64,000 nucleotides of DNA from positions 87,368-151,367 of the forward strand of contig NZ_JAPWGO010000006.1 in NCBI RefSeq assembly GCF_027213785.1. Reading direction: 5' to 3'. The notes beneath the pieces are model-generated. The model made no database searches. It saw only the letters and a program-made list of their open reading frames with translations, and was not told the DNA's origin. The translations under genes and the position numbers were made by a program. Of the stretch, positions 53,205-61,435 are shown piece after piece (position 1 is the stretch's first letter; the number at the start of each line of letters is the position of its first letter). The DNA is from Limimaricola sp. G21655-S1 (GTDB lineage Bacteria > Pseudomonadota > Alphaproteobacteria > Rhodobacterales > Rhodobacteraceae).

Positions 53205-54515
53205 TCAGCCGCGGCGGCCCACCCCCTCATAGGCCACGAAGCCTGCCGCGCGGACGTCGCCCGGGCTGTAGACGTTGCGCAGATCCGCCATCCGCGGACA
53301 GGCCATCCGCCCCGCCAGCTCCCGCAGGTCCAACGCCCGGAACTCGTTCCACTCCGTCAACACCACAACCAGATCAGCCCCGTCAGCCGCGGCGTAGGGA
53401 TCGGTCATCCACTCCACGCCGGGCAGCATGCTTTCCCCTTCCCGGCGCCCCTGCGGATCGACGATCCGCACCATCGCGCCACCGCCGATCATCGCCGGCA
53501 CGATGGTGAGCGAGGGCGCGTCGCGCATGTCGTCGGTGTTGGGCTTGAAGGTGACGCCGAGCACCGCGACGGTCTTGCGGTTGAACGAGCCGTCGCAAAG
53601 GTCGAGCAGCTTGTCGACCATGCGCCGCTTGACCTCCTCGTTGACCTTGATGACCGTTTCCACCAGCTGGATCGGGCTCGCATGGTCCTGACCGATCCTG
53701 GCGAGGGCCTGCGTATCCTTGGGAAAGCAGGAGCCGCCATATCCGGGCCCGGCATGCAGGAAGGTCTTGCCGATACGGCCATCGAGACCCATGCCCTTGG
53801 ATACCTGCTTCACATCCGCCCCGACCTTTTCACACAGGGCGGCGATTTCGTTGATGAAGGTGATTTTCGCCGCGAGAAACGCGTTCGCCGCGTATTTGAT
53901 CATCTCCGCGGATTCCAGATCCGTCATCACGATCGGAAAATCCCGCAGGTAGAGAGGTCGATAGATTTCCTGCATCACCCGTGCGGCGCGTTCGGTTTCG
54001 ACACCGACGACGACGCGATCGGGCTTCATGAAATCGTCGATCGCGGCCCCTTCGCGCAGGAATTCCGGATTCGACGCCACGTCGAAATCGAGATCGGGAT
54101 TGGCCGCGGCGACGACCTCCCGCACCCGCCGGTTGGTCCCCACCGGGACGGTGGATTTTGTCACGATGACGATCGGGCCCCGGGCCGCGCGGGCGATTTC
54201 CTCCGCCGCTGCCATGACGAAGCTGAGATCGGCATGACCGTCGCCGCGCCGCGTCGGTGTCCCGACCGCGATGAAGACGGCGTCCGCCCCCTCGAGGGCT
54301 TGGGCGAGATCTTCGTTGAAACTCAACCGCCCGGCTCGGACGTTGCGCTCCAGCAGCCGGTCGAGCCCGGGCTCGAAGATCGGCACCTCGCCGCGCCTGA
54401 GCATCTCGATCTTCGAAGGGATCTTGTCGACGCAAACCATCTCGTGGCCGAAATCGGAGAAACAGACACCGGTGACGAGGCCGACGTAACCGGTACCAAT
54501 AATCGCAATCTTCAT
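53205..54515 (-). CDS. ugd: UDP-glucose 6-dehydrogenase
   Basis: A 436-residue, full-length UDP-glucose/GDP-mannose dehydrogenase. The N-terminal NAD site is MKIAIIGTGYVGLVTGVCF. Then come AVGTPTRRGDGHADLSFV and STVPVGTNRRVRE. The sugar-binding helix has YAANAFLAAKITFINEIA, and the active-site cysteine is Cys263 in GPGYGGSCFPKDTQAL. Two successive oxidations turn UDP-glucose into UDP-glucuronate, the substrate of the UDP-xylose synthase at 30284. An AAGGG site lies eight bases before the ATG. The last 179 bases are part of the long repeat. A GDP-mannose dehydrogenase role is less likely because the UXS partner is present. Confidence 0.93.
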   Translation of the reverse strand: MKIAIIGTGYVGLVTGVCFSDFGHEMVCVDKIPSKIEMLRRGEVPIFEPGLDRLLERNVRAGRLSFNEDLAQALEGADAVFIAVGTPTRRGDGHADLSFVMAAAEEIARAARGPIVIVTKSTVPVGTNRRVREVVAAANPDLDFDVASNPEFLREGAAIDDFMKPDRVVVGVETERAARVMQEIYRPLYLRDFPIVMTDLESAEMIKYAANAFLAAKITFINEIAALCEKVGADVKQVSKGMGLDGRIGKTFLHAGPGYGGSCFPKDTQALARIGQDHASPIQLVETVIKVNEEVKRRMVDKLLDLCDGSFNRKTVAVLGVTFKPNTDDMRDAPSLTIVPAMIGGGAMVRIVDPQGRREGESMLPGVEWMTDPYAAADGADLVVVLTEWNEFRALDLRELAGRMACPRMADLRNVYSPGDVRAAGFVAYEGVGRRG

Positions 54516-54745
54516 GCTCAGTGCCCTTTTTCAAGCTCCGCTCTGTCATTAGAGGCCGGGGAAATCAGCATATCAAGCGCCATGAAGGCTCGGGCAGCCT
54601 GTCTTTTGCCGGAAATCAGGACTCTGGCATTGGAAACATATTCTTCGGTCCAAACGAGCGGAAAACAGGACGGCGGCCACCAATTCGGCGACGGCAATTC
54701 CGTCTCAATTCCATGGACAGTCGCTGATCTGCGGCCAAGGCGTTT

Positions 54746-54764
54746 CCGGGGGCTTCGCCCCCGG
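54746..54764 (-). terminator. Hairpin after the large malectin/RTX gene
   Basis: Arms CCGGGGG and CCCCCGG around a short CTTCG-type loop, with a second GGCCGG palindrome beside it (54762-54780). It lies just past the 3' end of the gene ending at 54797. The T tract is poor. Confidence 0.4.
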
Positions 54765-54796
54765 CCGATTTTCCGGCCGGGGATGCATGCATGGGC

Positions 54797-57700
54797 TCAC
54801 ATCGTGAGCGTGCTTCCGTCGTCGAGCACGAGGACCAGCTCGGGCGCGTCGCCGTTGTTGAAGCTGCTCGCCACCCGGCTGCCGCTGCCCGCGACGATGA
54901 AGGCCAGGGCCGCGTTCGAGGCCCCGTCGGCGCCGATCACCGTTTCGATCAGTTCGCTGATGTCGGGCGTCCGGTATGTCCCCCCGGCGGTCCACTGCTC
55001 GACATTCGACCAGGCGAACTCGTCGACGATGACGCGCGATTGCGGTGGGGCGCTGGAGGAGAATGTGGCGGCGCTTTCGCTGCCCTGGATGCCGATGGTG
55101 AGGTTCGCGGCGCCCGAGGACGTCTCGAATGCGGTGAATTGCAGGTAGGCATCGGTGATGATCGCCGTCTGCGGGATGTCGATCCCGTCGAAGCGCATCC
55201 CCACGGCCTGCGGCTGGCTGCCGTTCAGGCCGAATTCGAGATCCTTGCTGCCGCCGCCGCCGAACTGCTCCCAATCGTCGGAGGAGGCGCCGATCGGCGT
55301 GACGATCGTCCCGAAGATGTCCCCGCCCGTGTTGCCGCCGCCGTCGCCACCACCGTCACCCCCGCCATTGCCGGGGATCCCTGCGACGAAGGCCGAGTTC
55401 GCAGCACTGCTCGCGGGATCGCTGCCCTTGTAGAGCTCGAAGTAGTCGACGTGGTAGCCTTGGCTGCGCCCCTCGACCTGCACCGTGTAGAGCCCGGCCT
55501 CGGTGATCGTCACCGAGGCGTTGTAGTTCGGCTGGCCATCGACCCTGAAGGATTGGGACCAGTTGCCGTTGTTGGAGCCGCCATAGACCTTGACGAAACC
55601 GTCCAGATGCGGCTCCGGGCGGGCGTTCGCGGGCATGTAGGAGAGAATGTCGCCATTCCCCGCCTGACCGGCCGGTTTGAAGTTGAGCCACAGATCGTTC
55701 TGCTGGTCCCCCGCCGCGAGGCCGTCGCGCGATACGGCGAAATTGATCTTGTAGGTGCCGAGGTCGGTTTCGGGCACGTAGATCGTGTATTCGAGACGGT
55801 CGGTGCCATCGACGTTGTTGTCGATCGCGGTCGAGGTGTTCGAGCCGAACAGATAGTAGCCGTTGCCTTGGAAATTGGTTTGCCGCCCGGCCGCGTCCGG
55901 GGCGGTGTGGTATGTCCATTTCCCACCCGGGGAGATGCCGCCGGTGCCGTTCTCGTCCTCGATCTGGATCTTGAAGTATCCGTCTGCTCCGGAGTTCACG
56001 ATTTGGAAGTAGCCTTCCGGGCCGGAGCTGGGATCGCCGCTCACCGGCCCGCCCTGGTTGGTGAGGTAGATCGGCTTGGTGATCGGGCTGATCGGCGCGT
56101 TGCCGTTGGCCGGATCGACCACCGCGGCGACGAAGCCGATCGGGGACACGTCGTCGCCCGGGAAGGTGCCGTCGGCCTTGCTGTTGGCCGGGCTCTCGTC
56201 GTAGTCGAAGCGGTGCGACAGATCCGCGATGCCGCTGCTGTTCAGCTTCACCACGACGTGCTGGTTGTCGAAGGTGTTGTTGGCCTTGAAGGCGTAGGCG
56301 TCGAGCCGGTTTTCGACCAGCGCCGGGATGTCGCCCGTGCCCTGCACCGGGTTGAAGCCCTTGGTCAGCGTCACCATCACCGTGTCGCCCGGGGTGCCGG
56401 ACACGATCACCGAGGGCTGGCTGCCGCCATAGCTGCCGGTGCCGCCCGCCCCGACGCCGTTGACGCTCAGCGTCGGCGCCACCGCGCCGGCGCCGTTCTG
56501 GGTGGCGATGGCGTGGCTGCCCGAGGCGCTGCCGTCGGAGCCCAGCTGGCCCGAGGCGGTGGTGCCGTCGTCGAACAGCACCGTGAAGGTCGAGCCGATC
56601 AGCTCGTGCCCCGAGATGCCGCCGACGTCCCAGCCGTCGACGGCCAGGGCGTCCAGCGAGTTCTTGGTCAGACCGGCGATCGAGTTCGGGTCCATGTCGC
56701 CCGAGAAGCCGACGGTCTCGTTCTTGCCGAAGCCGCCGCTGACAGTCGGGTCGAACTTGACCATCGCGCCCTTGTAGCCGCCGTTGGAGGGCTTGCCGGT
56801 GCCGGTGGTGTTGGGCAGCGGGTCGGGCCCGGGCAGGAAGTAGCCGCCGACGCCGCCGCCGATATAGGCGCCGGTGTTGCCCGCCGCGTTGACCGCCCAC
56901 GGCTTGGTGGCGCTGTCGCCGCCGGCGCCGTCGGGGTCGAAGACGCTGTCGGGGTAGAGCGCGCCCGAGACGTCGATGAAGATCGCCGAGATCTTCTTGT
57001 CGCCGGTGTTGGTCACCTTGAAGCTGTTCAGGCCGAAATTCGACGCCTCGATGTTGGTATTGCCGAGCATGATGCCGAGCTTGGCCGCACCGACGGTCCC
57101 GGCCGCGTAGCTCTGCGAGGTATCGAGATCACCCTGCGCTGCAAAGGCCTCCAGCGCGGCGGTTGGCTGCGGGGGCGGGGCCGTGACGTCGTCCTCGGTG
57201 ACCATGCCTTTAGCCGTCGCGGTGCCGAGCGTCGCCGCCACGCCGGTACCGCTGGCCCCGGTCAGGGTGACCGCCACCGTCTCGGTACCGTTGGCTAGGT
57301 CGTCATTGGGAACCGACACGACCAGCGTGCCGACCCCGCTGGTGAAGCTGACGCTCTGGCTCTGCTTCGTCGCCGTCCCGGTGTCGTAGCTCACCTGCAG
57401 AGTGCCGTTGAAGCCGGTGTCGTCCAGGCTCAGGCGGAAGCCGAGATCGGTGGTCCCGGTGTCGCCGGTCTCGGTGAGCGTCGGCGCATCGGCGATCGAG
57501 AGAACGATGGCAATGACGTCGTCCTCGGTGACCATGCCGCTGGCGGTCGCGGTGCCGAGCGTCGCCACCACGCCGCTGCCGGTGGCGCCGGTCAGGGTGA
57601 CCGCCACCGTCTCGGTGCCGTTGACCAGGTCGTCATTGGCGACTGGCACGACCAGCGTACCGACCCCACCGGCGAAGCTGACGGTCTGGCTCTGGTTCCT

Positions 57701-59725
57701 CGCCGTGCCGGTGTCATAGGTCAGCTGCAGGTCGCCGGTGAAGCCGGTGTCGTCCAGGCTCAGGCGGAAGCCGAGATCGGTGGTCCCGGTGTCGCCGGTC
57801 TCAGTGAGCGTCGGCGCATCGGCGATCGAGAGAACGACGTCGGCAGGGGGCGCCGTGACGTCGTCCTCGGTGACCATGCCGCTGGCGGTCGCGGTGCCGA
57901 GCGTCACCGGCGCGGCGGTGCCGCTGGCCCCGGTCAGGGTGACCGCCACCGTCTCGGTGCCGTTGACGAGGTCGTCATTGGCAACCGGCACGACCAGCGT
58001 GCCCACCCCGTTGACGAAGCTGACGCTCTGGCTCTGGTTCGTCGCCGTGCCGGTATCGTAGGTCACCTGCAGAGTGCCGGTGAAGCCGGTGTCGTCCAGA
58101 CTCAAGCCGAAGGCGAGATCGGTGGTCCCGGTGTCGCCGGTCTCGGTGAGCGGCGGGGCATCGGCGATCGAGAGAACGATGGCATTCACGTCGACCCAGA
58201 TGCCGCCTTCGCGGAGATAGGTGGTGTCTTTGAACTCGAGCCGCTCCATGCCGCTCATCACGCTGCGGTCGCCGTCTAGGGTGACGGTCACCTTCTTGCC
58301 GAAGGACATGTCGTAATCGCCGACATCACCGTCGAAGACGACCGTATCGTGACCTTTGCCCCCGAGCATCTTGTCGTTGCCGGGGCCGAAGATGAAGGCG
58401 TCCGAACCACGGCGGCCCTTGAGTACGTCATCCCCCTCGCCGCCGATCAGCAGGTTACCAGTCCTAGAGCCCAGAAGCTTGTCGTTCGCGTCGGAGCCGA
58501 TCACGCCTTCCATGCTCTTGAACTTGTCGCCCCGCGCCTCACCGCCCTTTCCGGAACCCTTTTGCAGGTTGACCATGACGCCCTTCGTGGAGTCGCTGTA
58601 GTCGAGCGTGTCGAAGCCCCTGCCGCCCACGAACTTGTCAGCGCCCTTGCCGCCAGCCATGATGTCATCGCCCTTCCGGCCGATGAGCGTATCCTTACCG
58701 GCGAACCCGAGGATCAGGTCGTTGGCCTTCGTGCCCTTGAGTTTCTCGCCAGCATTGCTGCCTTCCACCATGTTGGTCAGGGCCGACAGCCAGCCCTCAG
58801 CGACGTCTTGCACGGCGATCTCGAAAACTTCGGTCACGTTCACACCGTTCGCCGTCGCGGTGACAGCCAAGCTGATCTTGTAGGCGTCCTCGAAATCGAG
58901 ACTGATCCCGGATTTCAGTTTCAGCATGCCGTCCACTACCTGGAAGCGGTCATCCGAAACGGTGAACACATACCCGTCGTCCGCGTCTGGACCGACGCTC
59001 GACAGCTCGCCCACCGCGGCGCCGGGCTTATTCTCGGCCACCTTGTTGGAGGACAGTGCGATATCGGTGATCTCGTCCAGGATCTGACTGATCTGGATCG
59101 CGTTGATCTTGGGGTTCTGGTTGTCAGGCAGAAAGGTGAGGCTCAGCTCGTCGTCCACCGCCGAGTAGACCAGCTCGCGCGTGACTACCGTGCCGAGGAA
59201 GGGCTGTTTTGCTGCACTCTTCGACGGCGTTGGCGGCAGCTCCTGCCCCAGCGCCGCTGCCGCTTCGCCCAGCGGGTTCAGATCGGCGAATTCGGCGAAG
59301 GCCGCGCCATCGACCGTCACGTCGAAGACCCGGTCGTTCCCCGGGCGGAACGCGCCGGTCCGGTTCTCGACGTAAAGCAATGTGATCTTGTAGGTTGCGC
59401 CAGTATCGACGTCGAAGTTGTAGGTCAGCGGCGCGTCGTCGTTCGGCAGCGGCCTGATCTTGTCAAAGCGCTCATGGACGAAGAGTTGCCAAGGCGCGAT
59501 CGCCGCCACGGCGGGGTCGGTAAAGGTGACCTCATCCTCGGTGTTGGTCATCTTGCCGATAAATTCATGCTCGACATTGCCCGCAACAGAAACCGGGCCG
59601 CTGGCGTTTTCGAGTGCCAGGTCGCCGGTCCAGACCGGGCCGGCGTCGATCGCCGCGACGTCGCCGCCGCCGGCGTTGATGCGATAGACGATGCTCTCGC
59701 TGGAGTTTGTCGGAGAAATAGCCAA
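54797..59725 (-). CDS. Large secreted malectin-cadherin-RTX-Calx-beta protein
   Basis: A 1,642-residue protein if read from the TTG at 59725 (LAISPTNSSE), eight bases after an AGAGG site; the paralog at 61436-63460 starts at the matching TTG. Order: malectin-like domain (about 5-210, YRINAGGGDVAAIDAGPVW), cadherin-like domain (about 215-320), RTX repeats (about 330-470, GGEGDDVLKGRRG), three Calx-beta repeats of 110-114 residues (about 510-845, each starting VLSIADAP), and a long beta-rich region. In the last, one segment (YTVQVEGRSQGYHVDYFELYKG) is like a carbohydrate-binding module. No signal peptide, so type I export is likely. It may bind or cross-link the exopolysaccharide at the cell surface. 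Confidence 0.85.
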   Translation of the reverse strand: MAISPTNSSESIVYRINAGGGDVAAIDAGPVWTGDLALENASGPVSVAGNVEHEFIGKMTNTEDEVTFTDPAVAAIAPWQLFVHERFDKIRPLPNDDAPLTYNFDVDTGATYKITLLYVENRTGAFRPGNDRVFDVTVDGAAFAEFADLNPLGEAAAALGQELPPTPSKSAAKQPFLGTVVTRELVYSAVDDELSLTFLPDNQNPKINAIQISQILDEITDIALSSNKVAENKPGAAVGELSSVGPDADDGYVFTVSDDRFQVVDGMLKLKSGISLDFEDAYKISLAVTATANGVNVTEVFEIAVQDVAEGWLSALTNMVEGSNAGEKLKGTKANDLILGFAGKDTLIGRKGDDIMAGGKGADKFVGGRGFDTLDYSDSTKGVMVNLQKGSGKGGEARGDKFKSMEGVIGSDANDKLLGSRTGNLLIGGEGDDVLKGRRGSDAFIFGPGNDKMLGGKGHDTVVFDGDVGDYDMSFGKKVTVTLDGDRSVMSGMERLEFKDTTYLREGGIWVDVNAIVLSIADAPPLTETGDTGTTDLAFGLSLDDTGFTGTLQVTYDTGTATNQSQSVSFVNGVGTLVVPVANDDLVNGTETVAVTLTGASGTAAPVTLGTATASGMVTEDDVTAPPADVVLSIADAPTLTETGDTGTTDLGFRLSLDDTGFTGDLQLTYDTGTARNQSQTVSFAGGVGTLVVPVANDDLVNGTETVAVTLTGATGSGVVATLGTATASGMVTEDDVIAIVLSIADAPTLTETGDTGTTDLGFRLSLDDTGFNGTLQVSYDTGTATKQSQSVSFTSGVGTLVVSVPNDDLANGTETVAVTLTGASGTGVAATLGTATAKGMVTEDDVTAPPPQPTAALEAFAAQGDLDTSQSYAAGTVGAAKLGIMLGNTNIEASNFGLNSFKVTNTGDKKISAIFIDVSGALYPDSVFDPDGAGGDSATKPWAVNAAGNTGAYIGGGVGGYFLPGPDPLPNTTGTGKPSNGGYKGAMVKFDPTVSGGFGKNETVGFSGDMDPNSIAGLTKNSLDALAVDGWDVGGISGHELIGSTFTVLFDDGTTASGQLGSDGSASGSHAIATQNGAGAVAPTLSVNGVGAGGTGSYGGSQPSVIVSGTPGDTVMVTLTKGFNPVQGTGDIPALVENRLDAYAFKANNTFDNQHVVVKLNSSGIADLSHRFDYDESPANSKADGTFPGDDVSPIGFVAAVVDPANGNAPISPITKPIYLTNQGGPVSGDPSSGPEGYFQIVNSGADGYFKIQIEDENGTGGISPGGKWTYHTAPDAAGRQTNFQGNGYYLFGSNTSTAIDNNVDGTDRLEYTIYVPETDLGTYKINFAVSRDGLAAGDQQNDLWLNFKPAGQAGNGDILSYMPANARPEPHLDGFVKVYGGSNNGNWSQSFRVDGQPNYNASVTITEAGLYTVQVEGRSQGYHVDYFELYKGSDPASSAANSAFVAGIPGNGGGDGGGDGGGNTGGDIFGTIVTPIGASSDDWEQFGGGGSKDLEFGLNGSQPQAVGMRFDGIDIPQTAIITDAYLQFTAFETSSGAANLTIGIQGSESAATFSSSAPPQSRVIVDEFAWSNVEQWTAGGTYRTPDISELIETVIGADGASNAALAFIVAGSGSRVASSFNNGDAPELVLVLDDGSTLTM
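57183..58185. repeat. Three tandem Calx-beta-coding repeats
   Basis: Three near-identical DNA units inside the large protein gene, about 330 and 342 bases apart. Each holds the shared block TGACGTCGTCCTCGGTGACC, at 57184, 57514 and 57856. They can pair and recombine in frame, changing repeat number. Confidence 0.85.
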
Positions 59726-60005
59726 GATACTGGCCTCTGGAATACGCGTTAAAAAAGGAGAAGCGCGAAATCCGCATCTCGAACGGCATGGCTGCCGGGA
59801 CATGATGCAATCAGATTCGGAAGAGGGTCTGCAGAATGCAATAGGCCATCAGTCGGAATCCCTGATCATACTCGACGCCGCGATCACTTTTGCGGATCCG
59901 CTTCCCCTCACACCTGTATCTGAGACGTCGACAGCCTTGTCTGAGCGTGAAAGCGCGCGAAGTTGCGGGCCCGCCGGTGACGGTGAAGTTAATACCATGC
60001 TGTAA
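59726..60005. other. Leader and promoter region of the large malectin/RTX gene
   Basis: 280 bases. Two blocks are shared with the region upstream of the paralog at 63460. One is next to the start (59731-59775, with CCTCTGG, TACGCGTTAAAAAA). The other is about 155-200 bases upstream (around 59880-59915). The spacing is nearly the same in both, so the 5' leader or operator was kept after duplication. Confidence 0.55.
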
Positions 60006-60827
60006 TCAAGGCTCGCGAGGCCGGATCGGTCTGGAGGTCTGCTCCGCGCCTCGCGAGACCGCAATAGATCCGTTGGGTGTATTCAAAGACCTGACCAGCT
60101 TCTGGCTCGGCACCGTCTGGGGCCGGGTCGTTTCATAGGCGCTGTAGCGGTAGCCGCTTCCATAGACCGTCTTGATGGCCAGGAAGCCGCCATCGACCGC
60201 GCGCATTTTCTTGCGGATGCGCTTGATATGCCCGTCGATGGCGCGCTCGCTCAAGGTGGTATCGCCGATCGCGCCGAGCAGCTGATCGCGCGACACGACG
60301 AAGCCGGGCTTCTGGGCGATGGCCTGCAGCAGCAGGAATTCCGTCGGGCTGCACGCCACCTCTTCGCCCTTCCAGGTGACCTCGAGGCGCGCGGCATCGA
60401 GGGTGAGCGGGCCCCGGACCATGACGGGAAGCTCGATCGCCTCCTCGCGGCGCGCCGCGGCCCAGAGCTTCTGGCGGCGCAGCAGCGCGCGGATGCGCTC
60501 GAGCAGCACGAGCTGCGAGCAGGGCGTTCTGAGATAGTCGTCCGCGCCCATGCGCAGGGCGCGGAGCTCGTCGAGCTCGCTTCTTCGCGACGACATGAGG
60601 ATCACGGGCAGGCTGCTCGTCTGGCGCAGCCGTTCGAGCAGATCCATGCCGTTGCCCTGCGGCGGCTTGAGGCCCAGCACCGCCAGGTCCGGCAGGCGCG
60701 CCCCGAAGGCCGCGAGCGCGGCGGCTCCGTTGTTGTAGCTTTCCACCTCCAGGCCTTCCCCCTGCAGGGCCCTGGAAACCGAGGCGAGAAACGTCCTGTT
60801 GTGACCCACCAATGCAATCTTCGACAT
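60006..60827 (-). CDS. ChvI-like OmpR-family response regulator with a degenerate receiver
   Basis: A 273-residue protein read from ATG 60827 (MSKIALVGHN); a GTG at 60842 would add five residues. The receiver domain (1-118) follows ChvI closely (SVSRALQGEGLEVESYNNGAAAL), but key residues are lost. The acidic pair is replaced by Gly8-His9-Asn10, the phospho-acceptor Asp by Gly52 (AVLGLKPP) and the conserved Lys by Thr101 (LRTPCSQ). The winged-helix DNA-binding domain (about 140-235) looks intact: SPTEFLLLQAIAQKPG, SRDQLL, SERAIDGHIKRIRKKM, VYGSGYRY. It probably binds DNA without phosphorylation control. It lies between two malectin/RTX genes, its likely targets by position. Confidence 0.9.
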   Translation of the reverse strand: MSKIALVGHNRTFLASVSRALQGEGLEVESYNNGAAALAAFGARLPDLAVLGLKPPQGNGMDLLERLRQTSSLPVILMSSRRSELDELRALRMGADDYLRTPCSQLVLLERIRALLRRQKLWAAARREEAIELPVMVRGPLTLDAARLEVTWKGEEVACSPTEFLLLQAIAQKPGFVVSRDQLLGAIGDTTLSERAIDGHIKRIRKKMRAVDGGFLAIKTVYGSGYRYSAYETTRPQTVPSQKLVRSLNTPNGSIAVSRGAEQTSRPIRPREP

Positions 60828-60882
60828 GAAAACACCTGACACTTGGAAAAACCGACACCTGAAAACCGACGACTGAAAAAAC
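60822..60882. repeat. Imperfect direct repeats around the regulator start
   Basis: Four short units of the type CGAC-n-TGAAAAC follow each other on the plus strand: 60822-60833, 60836-60852, 60853-60866 and 60867-60882. They cover the start codon and leader of the regulator gene. Spacing is about 15 bases, with small changes in each unit. They could be operator sites for autoregulation or a leader RNA element. Confidence 0.5.
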
Positions 60883-61169
60883 GCCCATCGGGGGACAGGC
60901 CAATCCTACGGGGCCTGCCATGGCCTGGGCCACCCTTTTTGTCGCCCGGCGCCGGGGCGGGACCGCCGATGGGCCCCGGGCGACGCTCCTGTCCTGCCGT
61001 CGCTGGCGATCCCGGGCGCGGGACGGGCTCGCCCCGATCGCAGCGCTTGCCGCGCGCCTGTCGCGCCCCAGATTTTCTTTGAAATACGGGACATTGTGCT
61101 AGGCTGCGATCGTTGAGCATTCACAGACCCGACACTTGGCGCCGGGATGTCATCTTGGGGGAGGCAGCC
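60883..61169. other. Gene-less stretch between regulator and small membrane protein
   Basis: About 290 bases, making 342 with the repeats above. It is very G+C rich at 60940-61070. A weak plus-strand promoter-like element (TTGAAA at 61079, TAGGCT at 61100, spacing 15) lies before the 37-residue gene. Nothing else was recognised. Confidence 0.35.
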
Positions 61170-61283
61170 ATGGCGCGTCGCACGCGGTTTGCTCCCGGAT
61201 GGTGGATCGGCCCCGGCGTCGTCCTGGGAGTGGTGGTCTACGTGCTGCTGTTTGGCGCCCTCTACCGGCTTCTGGCGGGATAG
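61170..61283 (+). CDS. 37-residue single-helix membrane protein
   Basis: A very short gene with an excellent ribosome-binding site (GGGGGAGG, five bases before the ATG). The peptide starts with a basic MARRTRFAPGWW, followed by one hydrophobic segment, VVLGVVVYVLLFGALYRLLAG, and a stop. This is the look of a genuine small inner-membrane protein with its N-terminus in the cytoplasm. No family is recognised. It is alone on the plus strand between the regulator and the second malectin/RTX gene, so a link to either is only positional. Confidence 0.65.
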   Translation: MARRTRFAPGWWIGPGVVLGVVVYVLLFGALYRLLAG

Positions 61284-61435
61284 GTGACGGACGAGGTCTT
61301 GGGGCTCTGCCTCCCGGGTAGCCCCCTCGCCGCGCTCCCTGCCGGAGGGATCGCCGGATCATTCCCCTCCCGATCCCGCAAGGGCGCGGGCCGGCCGAAC
61401 CCCCGTCCCGACGTCCGGCCAGCGATGGTTCACCC

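Larger units (their letters stand above)
50350..53383. repeat. Right copy of a 3,034-bp direct repeat
   Basis: Same sequence and orientation as 25982-29015. Here the right edge falls inside the intact UDP-glucose dehydrogenase gene, 179 bases from its 3' end, so this copy keeps the natural junction on its right side. The unique sequence to its left belongs to the GT4 operon of system B. Confidence 0.95.

Noticed and set aside
25982..53383. Composite transposon with the 3-kb repeat as insertion sequence
   Set aside because: The repeat carries a lyase gene and a dehydrogenase end, with no transposase, no terminal inverted repeats and no visible target duplication.
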